A stretch of 5,459 bases of DNA, from positions 38,674-44,132 of the forward strand of contig JABUUJ010000027.1 in assembly GCA_021443235.1 (NCBI GenBank), in the 5' to 3' direction. The notes beneath the pieces are model-generated. The model did not search any database and was not told where the DNA came from. It was given only the letters and a program-made list of their open reading frames with translations. Made by a program: the position numbers and the translations under genes. Position 1 is the first letter of the stretch; every line of letters begins with the position of its first letter. This DNA is from Muribaculaceae bacterium. Lineage in GTDB: Bacteria > Bacteroidota > Bacteroidia > Bacteroidales > Muribaculaceae. Of the stretch, positions 1 to 5,459 are shown piece after piece.

Positions 1-1943
1 AACGCACCAACGACCCTTACAGTTACGGACGCCTGCTCGACGGTACAATCGTGAGTGGCACCAGCTTTGACGTTGTAAACGGTTGGCTGTGGGGTGAATG
101 CGACCTCACCATGAACGTCGATGCCGACAAGAACAAAGTGGTGGCACCCACTGGTCTTGGCATGAAGGACAGCTATCTGGCATGCTACTATGTCGACGTG
201 CAATATGCAATCCTCAACAAGAATTATGACCTGAGCCTCTCGGCCGAGAGCATCGAGATACCAATATTCCACATGGGACAGAAGCAGAAAGCTTCCGTTG
301 TGGTGACCAACTATGGCACCCTCGCTGCTACCTACGCTATCAGCAACCAGGCCAGCGACAAGGTGACACTCGACTACGACGCAACACGCACTGTGCAGGC
401 GCTGGGATGCCGCGACACCCTCGCGATTACCGTTAACGGCGTCGCTGCTGGTGAATATTCGGTGCCCGTCACCATCACCGACCCCGATGGCGGCCAGTTC
501 ACGGTGACCATAAGCGGCAAGATATTGCCCGAAATCAACTATGGCGACATCGTGACCGAGGGCAGCGAGTACATCACCTGGACCTCAAGCGAAGACTATC
601 CTTGGGACGTAGTTGAGGGCGTGGCTCTCTCGGGCAACAAGGCAAAGGCTCCGTCGTCGTCACAACTCACCGCCACCTTTACCGTTCCCGAGGGCTCAGT
701 GGCAATGCTCAAGGGCGAAGGTTCGGTATCGATTGGCAGCGGCAACAAGCTGAACATCATCAAGAACGGCACACAGCTCGCAAGTTACACCAACACGTTC
801 TTTGCGTCATCGCTCGACTATACGCTGAACGAGAACCTCGTGGCTGGCGACTATACCTTTACTTTCGACTGCGTTAAGCAGAGCAATCCCGGCACCAACT
901 TCCGCGACGAGGCTACGCTCAAGAATGTGAGCCTGAAGGTTATGCCGCTCAAGGAGCACAGCGCAGTAATTGACGTGCAGAGCGTTGACTTCGGTGAGTC
1001 GACGACTGGAACCACCGCCACAGCAACTGTAACCTTCACCAATATGGGTTCGCAGCCGTTGCAGGTCATCGCAATCGAGGGCGATGAGGTGTTTGACGGC
1101 GTTGTTCCCGAGGCCACAGCGGCGCTCTTCGAGACTCTGCCCGTGCAACTCACCTTCTGCTCTCCGACCGACGGCCAATTTACCTGCAACGTGACCATCA
1201 AGACCAACGCCGGTGACTTCGTGGTTAGTTGCACCGCTAAGGCTGTTAACCAGCTCTTCATGGGCGAGGGCAACGGCACCGGATTTGACTATCCGTGCAA
1301 CAACGAGACCTACTTCAGCAAGGATCAGATTACTCAGTCGCTCTACATCGACCCGCGTCTGGAGCTCCTCAAGGGCTGCAAGATCACCTCAGTGACATTC
1401 TTCCTCATCGACTATGTGACCACAGCCACCACTTGGGCCGACGCCACCATGAAGTGGGAATTTGGTCCTACCGAGGCCGAGGCACTGTGGGATGGTAGCG
1501 CAATTGTGATGCCCGAAGGCCTTACAACCGTCTATGACGGCGAAATCATCAACTTCCTCGACAAGAAGATGGTGGTCAACTTCAACGAGCCACTGGTGTG
1601 GAATGGTGGCAGCAAGCTGATGTACCGCCTGTCGATCAGCCAAAGCACGTCAAACAACTCGTTTGTTTACACTAAGTCGGCCAACACCAACTATGAGGCA
1701 TCGACTCGCTCGTGCAACGACGGCTCTGTGGCTCATGGCAAGATTGTGCCCACAATCAAGATCGAATACCAGCTGCCTGGCACTTCGGGCGTTGAGACCC
1801 TCACATTGAACAACAAGCAGGTCAAGAGTGTTGACTACTACACCATTAACGGCATGCGTCACAGCGCACCCGTGGATGGCATCAACATCGTGGTGACCAC
1901 CTATGAGGACGGCACCACCCAGTCGCACAAGATCGTCAAGTAA
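1..1943 (+). CDS. Large secreted/surface multi-module protein, 3' part, with C-terminal sorting-like domain
   Basis: The frame is open from base 3 to the TAA at 1941-1943, about 646 residues, with no stop before the left edge. The N-terminus is therefore missing, and the GTG at 51 is probably just an internal valine. Modules in order: an Ig-like beta-sandwich with the 'NYGT' pattern of ASH / choice-of-anchor D domains (about 231-524); a jelly-roll-like region with two W-containing strands (about 530-945); a second Ig-like domain with VDFG...TVTFTNMGSQPL (about 963-1244); a module starting at FMGEGNGTGFDYP, resembling one frequently repeated in Bacteroidetes surface proteins (about 1250-1780); and a 40-residue tail with YYTINGMRHSAP, GINIV and a final KIVK (about 1810-1940). 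The tail matches the pattern of Bacteroidales C-terminal (type IX-like) sorting domains, so export to the surface is inferred. No catalytic motif is visible; any enzymatic part would lie upstream of the window. The specific function is unknown. Confidence 0.85.
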   Translation, partial: RTNDPYSYGRLLDGTIVSGTSFDVVNGWLWGECDLTMNVDADKNKVVAPTGLGMKDSYLACYYVDVQYAILNKNYDLSLSAESIEIPIFHMGQKQKASVVVTNYGTLAATYAISNQASDKVTLDYDATRTVQALGCRDTLAITVNGVAAGEYSVPVTITDPDGGQFTVTISGKILPEINYGDIVTEGSEYITWTSSEDYPWDVVEGVALSGNKAKAPSSSQLTATFTVPEGSVAMLKGEGSVSIGSGNKLNIIKNGTQLASYTNTFFASSLDYTLNENLVAGDYTFTFDCVKQSNPGTNFRDEATLKNVSLKVMPLKEHSAVIDVQSVDFGESTTGTTATATVTFTNMGSQPLQVIAIEGDEVFDGVVPEATAALFETLPVQLTFCSPTDGQFTCNVTIKTNAGDFVVSCTAKAVNQLFMGEGNGTGFDYPCNNETYFSKDQITQSLYIDPRLELLKGCKITSVTFFLIDYVTTATTWADATMKWEFGPTEAEALWDGSAIVMPEGLTTVYDGEIINFLDKKMVVNFNEPLVWNGGSKLMYRLSISQSTSNNSFVYTKSANTNYEASTRSCNDGSVAHGKIVPTIKIEYQLPGTSGVETLTLNNKQVKSVDYYTINGMRHSAPVDGINIVVTTYEDGTTQSHKIVK

Positions 1944-1946
1944 AGT

Positions 1947-1973
1947 AGCCCCCTCAGCCCCCTAAAGGGGGAG
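1947..1973 (+). repeat. GC-rich palindromic intergenic element, copy 1
   Basis: This element starts three bases after the stop codon of the surface-protein gene. It contains CCCCC-TAAA-GGGGG (1958-1971), a five-pair stem with a four-base loop, preceded by a second C-run. Bases 1955-1973 are identical to 2039-2057. It resembles the short C-run/G-run elements scattered between genes in many Bacteroidetes genomes; that comparison is from general knowledge, not a search. No T-run follows, so it is not a terminator by itself. Confidence 0.75.
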
Positions 1974-1993
1974 CAAGGAAATACATTGCATTC

Positions 1994-2030
1994 ACTGCCT
2001 GCTACACATCTCGCTGTAGCAGGCAGTTTT
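1994..2030 (+). terminator. Rho-independent terminator of the surface-protein gene
   Basis: A perfect 12-base inverted repeat, ACTGCCTGCTAC (1994-2005) and GTAGCAGGCAGT (2016-2027), with a 10-base loop. The stem is followed by T2027-T2030 on the plus strand. It lies about 50 bases after the surface-protein stop codon. On the minus strand the stem is not followed by a T-run, so it should act mainly on plus-strand transcription. The tail has only four T residues, but the stem is long and GC-rich. Confidence 0.8.
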
Positions 2031-2031
2031 A

Positions 2032-2057
2032 AGCTCCCCAGCCCCCTAAAGGGGGAG
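2032..2057 (+). repeat. GC-rich palindromic intergenic element, copy 2
   Basis: This is the second copy of the element at 1947-1973, in the same orientation. The core of 19 bases at 2039-2057 is an exact repeat of 1955-1973; the left arm is diverged (AGCTCCCC against AGCCCCCTC). The two cores are 84 bases apart and bracket the terminator hairpin. Confidence 0.75.
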
Positions 2058-2063
2058 TTTGGG

Positions 2064-2090
2064 TAATGGCTAATGGCGATGACTAATGAC
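2064..2090. repeat. Degenerate heptamer tandem repeat (TAATGRC)
   Basis: Four consecutive units read TAATGGC (2064-2070), TAATGGC (2071-2077), GATGAC (2078-2083) and TAATGAC (2084-2090). It lies in the convergent intergenic region, immediately after GC element copy 2. No open frame or promoter is associated with it. It may be part of a larger composite repeat with the flanking elements. Confidence 0.6.
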
Positions 2091-2113
2091 TGGCTTCGCG
2101 ATGGTAGAGGCAA

Positions 2114-2150
2114 CCACGTTGAACCGCTCGCGTAGCGAGCTAAATCGTGG
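2114..2150 (-). other. Imperfect two-tier hairpin over the 3' end of the HTH regulator gene
   Basis: The inner stem is perfect: GCTCGC (2126-2131) and GCGAGC (2135-2140) with a three-base loop. An outer stem, CCACG (2114-2118) and CGTGG (2146-2150), is separated from it by asymmetric unpaired bases. The inner stem begins at the last base of the regulator's stop codon, and the outer arm covers its penultimate codons. No T-run follows on the minus strand, so it is not a standard intrinsic terminator. It could protect or process the 3' end of the message, or be part of a dispersed repeat. Confidence 0.5.
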
Positions 2151-3882
2151 CGAGGAACTGCTCGAGGGTGGTTTCGGGGGGAATATGGAGTTTTTTGCGT
2201 AGTCGTGTGACGGCTTTTTTGATGGAGTCGGGCTGGACGTTGAGCATAAAGGCGATTTGCTTGCGTGGCAGTCCGATGGAGAGGTAAGCACACAGCCGCT
2301 TCTCATTGTCGGTAATTGTCGGAACGAGTTCTGTGAGCTTGTTGTAGAAGCTTGGGTTGATTTCCTCAAATGCCTTTCGGAAAAACTCCCACTCGTTGCT
2401 GGTGTCGATGTGCATGCCCAACTCTGCGCCTATACGTTTGAGCTCGCTTTGGTCGATTAGTTGTTTGTCTCCAGTCTCGGCGAGGAGGCGGCGCAGGTTT
2501 TTAAGGGCGTTCTCTTTCTCCGATATGACCAGCGTGCGCTCCATAAGTTGGCGGTTACGCAGTTCTATTTCGAGCTGTTGCTCCTCGGCCTTGAGTCGTC
2601 CGTTCTCGAGTTGCAGTGCGAGCGAGCGGTTTTCGGCCTCTTGCAGCTGTCGCTTGATTTTCTCCTTGTTGAACTTGTTGACTGTGAGTATAATGGCAAT
2701 TGTTATGAGCGTAACAAGGAGCACGACGGCAATCATAAGCCTTGAGCGTTGTTGCTCCTTCTCCAGGCGCAGACGCTCCTCAAATTGGCGAATACTTGCC
2801 AGCGACTCCATCTTTTGCATCGACGCCACGGGGTTGAGTTGTCGCAGCGAGTCGTTGTAGGTGACATAGAGTGCGTAGTATTTCAATGCGTCGTCGTGTC
2901 GGCCCATTGTGTCGTAGCATGTGGCAAGGCTCTTCATGCAGGTCACTCCCTGTGGGCTTTTATAGCCACTGGGCGAGAGCATCGCGAGGACTGATTCATA
3001 GCTTTCTACGGCGAGCTGGGGCTGGTGGCGGTCGAGGTGGTAGTCACCAATGTTGATGAGCGACAGCACTTTCGATATAGCGTTAGGGTTGTCTTTGAGC
3101 AGGCTGTCGATCTTTTCAATGAGGGCGTCGCGGTTGTCGCCCGTTCGCCTATAGACGTCGCACATCGACGACAACACGCTGGTGTAGAATGTAGTGTGCT
3201 GCCGCACCATCGCATCGCTCTCGAGCGCCTGCAACAAAGCTTTGGCATTGCTGGTGTCGCCCAGATAGTAATAGCAGTCGGCTATATTGAGTTGTATGCC
3301 CTTGCGCTCGAGTTGCGTGTTGGCTCGTGCGTAGTAGTTCTCGGCTTTCTTGAAGTTCTCAAGCGCAAGGATGTGTTCGTCGAGCATACTCAGTGTAATG
3401 CCCATGTAGTTGTAGTTGTCGGCAACGATGCGATAGTCCTGAATGTCGCGGTAGAACTGGATGGCGTTGTAGCAGTCGACATATTTCTGATAGATGGCGG
3501 TTTCTTGCGTGTTGGCAAACAGCTTTTTCAAGTCATCAATGCGATGATAGTCATAGGGATAGATCTTTTTATCGACCATCATCTCGGCTTGCATCAACAG
3601 CTTGATGGCGCCAGAAAGGTCATCGCGCTTGGCAGCCACGTTGGCGCGCCAGAACTTGGCACGCCACGCCACTACTGGCGCCAGTTTGCCATCAAGGCGC
3701 AGTGCTTCGAGAGTGCGGCACAGCGAGTCGAGCGTGACGTCGCTGGCGTGGCGGTTGTCGTCGAGTTGTGTCATGAGCGAGTCGACCTCGGGCGAAACCC
3801 GTGGCCAAAACAACGTGCCGCCCTCTGTTCGGAGACAGCCCGCCGCCAGTATCAATATGATAATCACCGCTCTACACAGCAT
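2140..3882 (-). CDS. Membrane-spanning TPR protein with C-terminal LuxR-like HTH (putative transcriptional regulator)
   Basis: A protein of 580 residues. Residues 1-16 form a hydrophobic signal or anchor ending in LAAGC, a near-lipobox with Cys16. TPR-like helical pairs follow at about 70-103, 150-183, 188-221, 231-262, 269-302 and 311-345. A charged coiled coil starts near 360, one membrane span lies at about 382-402, and a second coiled coil, rich in E, Q, R and L, covers about 403-470. The C-terminus (about 495-575) has WEFFRKAFEEINPSF, then TDNEKRLCAYLSIGLPRKQI and a basic RLRKKL recognition-helix end, as in Bacteroidetes LuxR/GerE-like effectors. The inferred topology is periplasmic TPRs sensing a ligand or partner and a cytoplasmic DNA-binding domain. 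The ligand and target genes are unknown. The start at 3882 is supported by the signal-like segment and an in-frame TAA seven codons upstream (3901-3903). No kinase or receiver domain is visible, so it would be a one-component regulator. Confidence 0.85.
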   Translation of the reverse strand: MLCRAVIIILILAAGCLRTEGGTLFWPRVSPEVDSLMTQLDDNRHASDVTLDSLCRTLEALRLDGKLAPVVAWRAKFWRANVAAKRDDLSGAIKLLMQAEMMVDKKIYPYDYHRIDDLKKLFANTQETAIYQKYVDCYNAIQFYRDIQDYRIVADNYNYMGITLSMLDEHILALENFKKAENYYARANTQLERKGIQLNIADCYYYLGDTSNAKALLQALESDAMVRQHTTFYTSVLSSMCDVYRRTGDNRDALIEKIDSLLKDNPNAISKVLSLINIGDYHLDRHQPQLAVESYESVLAMLSPSGYKSPQGVTCMKSLATCYDTMGRHDDALKYYALYVTYNDSLRQLNPVASMQKMESLASIRQFEERLRLEKEQQRSRLMIAVVLLVTLITIAIILTVNKFNKEKIKRQLQEAENRSLALQLENGRLKAEEQQLEIELRNRQLMERTLVISEKENALKNLRRLLAETGDKQLIDQSELKRIGAELGMHIDTSNEWEFFRKAFEEINPSFYNKLTELVPTITDNEKRLCAYLSIGLPRKQIAFMLNVQPDSIKKAVTRLRKKLHIPPETTLEQFLATI

Positions 3883-3917
3883 TCTGGGTAGATTTTGGAA
3901 TTAGCTTGAACTTATCA

Positions 3918-3949
3918 GTTCCCCCCACATGAGGGGCGGAGGGGGGCTT
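3918..3949 (-). repeat. GC-rich palindromic intergenic element, diverged copy 3
   Basis: Read on the minus strand, this has the same plan as copies 1 and 2: AAGCCCCCC, TCCG, a second C-run, a short A/T-containing loop, then GGGGGG and AACT. The stem can form between the second C-run (3936-3933) and the G-run (3926-3921), or between the outer six-base C-run (3946-3941) and the same G-run. It fills much of the 74-base gap between the YARHG-like gene and the HTH regulator gene. No T-run follows on the minus strand, so termination here is unproven. Confidence 0.6.
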
Positions 3950-3956
3950 ATATAGG

Positions 3957-4979
3957 TTACTTCTTTGTCTCGGGGATGTACCACCACAGTGACTCGAAGT
4001 ATTTTTTGAGGGCGGGAGTCTTAAAGACGTGGCCCTGACCGGCGTAGGGGAGGTTGCGCACGATGCGCTTTATGAGTTCGGGGTCTTTCTCGTCTTTGAA
4101 GTAGTAGTCGTCAAAGAAGATTAGCTCGGGCGATAAGTATTTGCGGCCCAGGAGTTGCTCTTTGCCGTCGTAAAGCTCGGTCCACTGCATCGCGTCGGCC
4201 GAGGAGAGAAAGAGCTCGCTCTTGGGGTTGAAGTCGGCTATGTGCCACTCGGCTACACCGTTACGCAGGAATACCTCCTTGATAAACGAGGTCTTTCCGT
4301 CCTCTTTCTTCTTGAGCACGCGGCTCTTACCGGTGCCGGTGATGGTGCACTTGCCGGTCACGAAGGGCGGTGTGTCGAGGAAGAAGTGGCGCACGCTCTG
4401 AGCCTTGACGCGCAGGGTGAAGTCGGCAATAGTGTTGCCGCTCCATCGCGCGGCGGGCGTGAGCTTGTAGTTCACCCAGTAGTTGTGCCCTACCCCACCC
4501 GAGCTGGCATATTTGTAGCTGTGCTTGATAATGTTCTTGCCGGGCTTGAAATTGGCGGTGAAGTAGTAAACATAGGTGTGTGCGCCGCCACTGTCGTAGG
4601 ATTCACTGTATTTCGACAACTTGTTGTGGTACACATAGTTCTGCCCGTTCATCTCAACGGTGAAGTCGTATATGTTGGGGTGGCGGTGGTCTTGGGCAGG
4701 CTCTTCCTCCATGTAGGGGTGGTCGGCCTCAAAGCCCACGGTGACTACTTGCGCGGCTCCGGCGTTGTAAAACTCATAGTAAACATCGACTAAAACGCGA
4801 TGGGAGATGTTCTTGTCATCGCAGTTCTCGGGAAGTGTGATGGTGAGAATCTCTTTGGCTACCGAGATGTCGGTTGCCTGCATGGGCACAAGCTGGTTGC
4901 CGCTGGTAAACCACATGCTGTCGTTGGCCACAGCCACAAGAGTTGTGAGCGCTACTGCGAAGGAAATAATAGTTTTCAT
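3957..4979 (-). CDS. Secreted protein with C-terminal YARHG-like domain
   Basis: A protein of 340 residues. Residues 1-18 are a signal peptide: MK, a hydrophobic core, and a likely cleavage after AVA before ND. There is no lipobox and no later membrane segment, so it is probably periplasmic or exported. Residues 20-200 look like beta-rich strands; the pattern GNQLVPMQATDISVAKEILT followed by HRVLVDVYYEFYN is reminiscent of DUF4424-type extracellular domains, though this is a loose match. The C-terminus (about 297-336) reads DPELIKRIVRNLPYAGQGHVF and then LKKYFESLWWYIP, matching the YARHG layout (a YARHG-F core, then YF and WY). The core here is Y-A-G-Q-G. The molecular function of YARHG domains is not established. 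The gene starts six bases after the dtd stop codon, so the two are probably co-transcribed. Confidence 0.8.
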   Translation of the reverse strand: MKTIISFAVALTTLVAVANDSMWFTSGNQLVPMQATDISVAKEILTITLPENCDDKNISHRVLVDVYYEFYNAGAAQVVTVGFEADHPYMEEEPAQDHRHPNIYDFTVEMNGQNYVYHNKLSKYSESYDSGGAHTYVYYFTANFKPGKNIIKHSYKYASSGGVGHNYWVNYKLTPAARWSGNTIADFTLRVKAQSVRHFFLDTPPFVTGKCTITGTGKSRVLKKKEDGKTSFIKEVFLRNGVAEWHIADFNPKSELFLSSADAMQWTELYDGKEQLLGRKYLSPELIFFDDYYFKDEKDPELIKRIVRNLPYAGQGHVFKTPALKKYFESLWWYIPETKK

Positions 4980-4985
4980 AAAGCG

Positions 4986-5438
4986 TTATTCTTTTAGTTT
5001 TGAATCAATTATAATCGTTACTGGGCCGTCGTTGACGAGTGCCACCTTCATGTCGGCGCCGAAGACACCACGCTGCACCTTGCTGCCCACGAGAGCCTCA
5101 ACCTGCTCGCAGTAGGCCTCGTAGAGAGGGATGGCGAGGTCGTGGCCCGCGGCGCGTATGTAGGACGGGCGGTTGCCCTTGCGTGTAGAGGCGTTAAGGG
5201 TAAACTGGCTCACGGCGAGCACCTCGCCGCCGGTGTCGACCACGCTACGGTTCATCACGCCGTTTTCGTCGTCAAAGATGCGCAGCGCGGCGGTTTTGGC
5301 TGCCAGCCATTTCACATCGTCGACGGTGTCGCCCTCGGCAACGCCCACAAGAACCAGCAGCCCCTGCCCTATCGCGCTGTGCTGCCTACCGTCGATCGTC
5401 ACCGACGCCTCTCTCACTCGTTGAATCACTATTCTCAT
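4986..5438 (-). CDS. dtd: D-aminoacyl-tRNA deacylase (D-Tyr-tRNA(Tyr) deacylase)
   Basis: A protein of 150 residues, the normal size for the family. It hydrolyses D-amino acids (and glycine mischarged on tRNA-Ala) from tRNA in the cytoplasm and so enforces homochirality in translation. The start MRIVIQRVREASVTIDG is typical. The two catalytic signatures are present: SQFTL at residues 77-81 and the cross-subunit Gly-Pro motif in NDGPVT at 136-141. DDENGVMNRSV (56-66) and the KGNRPSY segment (87-93) also match the family. All key residues are intact, so the enzyme should be active as a homodimer. The ATG at 5438 is chosen because it gives the canonical N-terminus, although the frame stays open upstream to the window edge. 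In several Bacteroidales the preceding gene is uvrC, but that lies outside this window. Confidence 0.97.
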   Translation of the reverse strand: MRIVIQRVREASVTIDGRQHSAIGQGLLVLVGVAEGDTVDDVKWLAAKTAALRIFDDENGVMNRSVVDTGGEVLAVSQFTLNASTRKGNRPSYIRAAGHDLAIPLYEAYCEQVEALVGSKVQRGVFGADMKVALVNDGPVTIIIDSKLKE

Positions 5439-5441
5439 TTT

Positions 5442-5459
5442 TTTGACTTTGACTTTGAC
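5442..5459. repeat. Tandem hexamer TTTGAC x3 upstream of dtd
   Basis: Three perfect copies of TTTGAC (GTCAAA on the dtd strand) lie at 5442-5447, 5448-5453 and 5454-5459, and the array may continue beyond the window. It is separated from the dtd start codon by three bases. On the coding strand it gives an A-rich leader, favourable for initiation in Bacteroidetes. No Shine-Dalgarno sequence is present. Confidence 0.7.

Noticed and set aside
51..53. GTG as the true start of the surface-protein gene
   Set aside because: The frame is open to the left edge, no signal peptide follows the GTG, and the preceding codons read like the same protein. The gene is better treated as 5'-truncated by the window.
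1944..2139. CRISPR array or small RNA gene in the repeat-rich intergenic region
   Set aside because: There are only two exact repeats with one spacer, the palindrome is short, and no cas gene, promoter or tRNA-like fold is visible.
2357..2860. A 167-residue plus-strand frame rich in Ser and Arg
   Set aside because: It is the antisense shadow of the coiled-coil and membrane segment of the regulator; no start context or domain supports it.
3025..3891. A 288-residue plus-strand open frame opposite the HTH regulator gene
   Set aside because: It lies wholly antisense to a well-supported gene, has no recognisable domain, and its low-complexity V/A/H/Q composition is typical of the reverse complement of GC-biased codons.
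3883..3912. A Bacteroidetes-type promoter (TTTG / TAnnTTTG) for the regulator gene
   Set aside because: TAAGTTCA on the minus strand is a partial -7 match, but no convincing TTTG sits about 19-21 bases upstream of it; too weak to list.
3918..3949. Intrinsic terminator after the YARHG-like gene
   Set aside because: A stem can form, but the minus strand continues with AACTGATAAG rather than a T-run, and the same structure occurs in the other GC-element copies where it is clearly not the terminator.
4155..4793. A 212-residue plus-strand open frame opposite the YARHG-like gene
   Set aside because: It is antisense to a gene with a signal peptide and domain signature; its V/G/L-rich sequence shows no motif.

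Overview
This window looks like chromosomal DNA of a Bacteroidales bacterium, most likely gut or oral and Muribaculaceae- or Prevotella-like; the family-level guess is weak. The reasons are a secreted multi-module protein ending in a Bacteroidales-type C-terminal sorting domain, a TPR / transmembrane / LuxR-like HTH regulator of a kind common in this order, a secreted YARHG-like protein, and no Shine-Dalgarno sequence before the starts. Base composition is slightly above half G+C by eye.

Layout: (i) 1-1943, plus strand: the 3' part of a large secreted or surface protein whose reading frame enters from the left edge. (ii) 1944-2139: a convergent intergenic region holding a strong rho-independent terminator bracketed by two copies of a GC-rich element, then a heptamer repeat and an imperfect hairpin that runs over the end of the opposing gene. 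(iii) 2140-3882, minus strand: a 580-residue membrane protein with periplasmic TPR repeats, one membrane span, a coiled coil and a cytoplasmic HTH. (iv) 3883-3956: a short spacer with a third, diverged copy of the GC-rich element. (v) 3957-4979, minus strand: a secreted 340-residue protein with a C-terminal YARHG-like domain. (vi) 4986-5438, minus strand: D-aminoacyl-tRNA deacylase (dtd), six bases from the next gene, with a TTTGAC triplet repeat before it at the window edge.

Transcription on the minus strand probably runs dtd, then the YARHG-like gene, as one unit. The regulator may be read through from it or have its own start in the 74-base gap. The surface-protein gene converges on this block and ends at its own terminator. 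I see no shared pathway: dtd is housekeeping translation quality control, while the other three act at the envelope. I found no RNA gene, CRISPR array or transposase. I also found no convincing new multi-gene system; the most unusual material is the intergenic repeat architecture and the membrane-spanning regulator.
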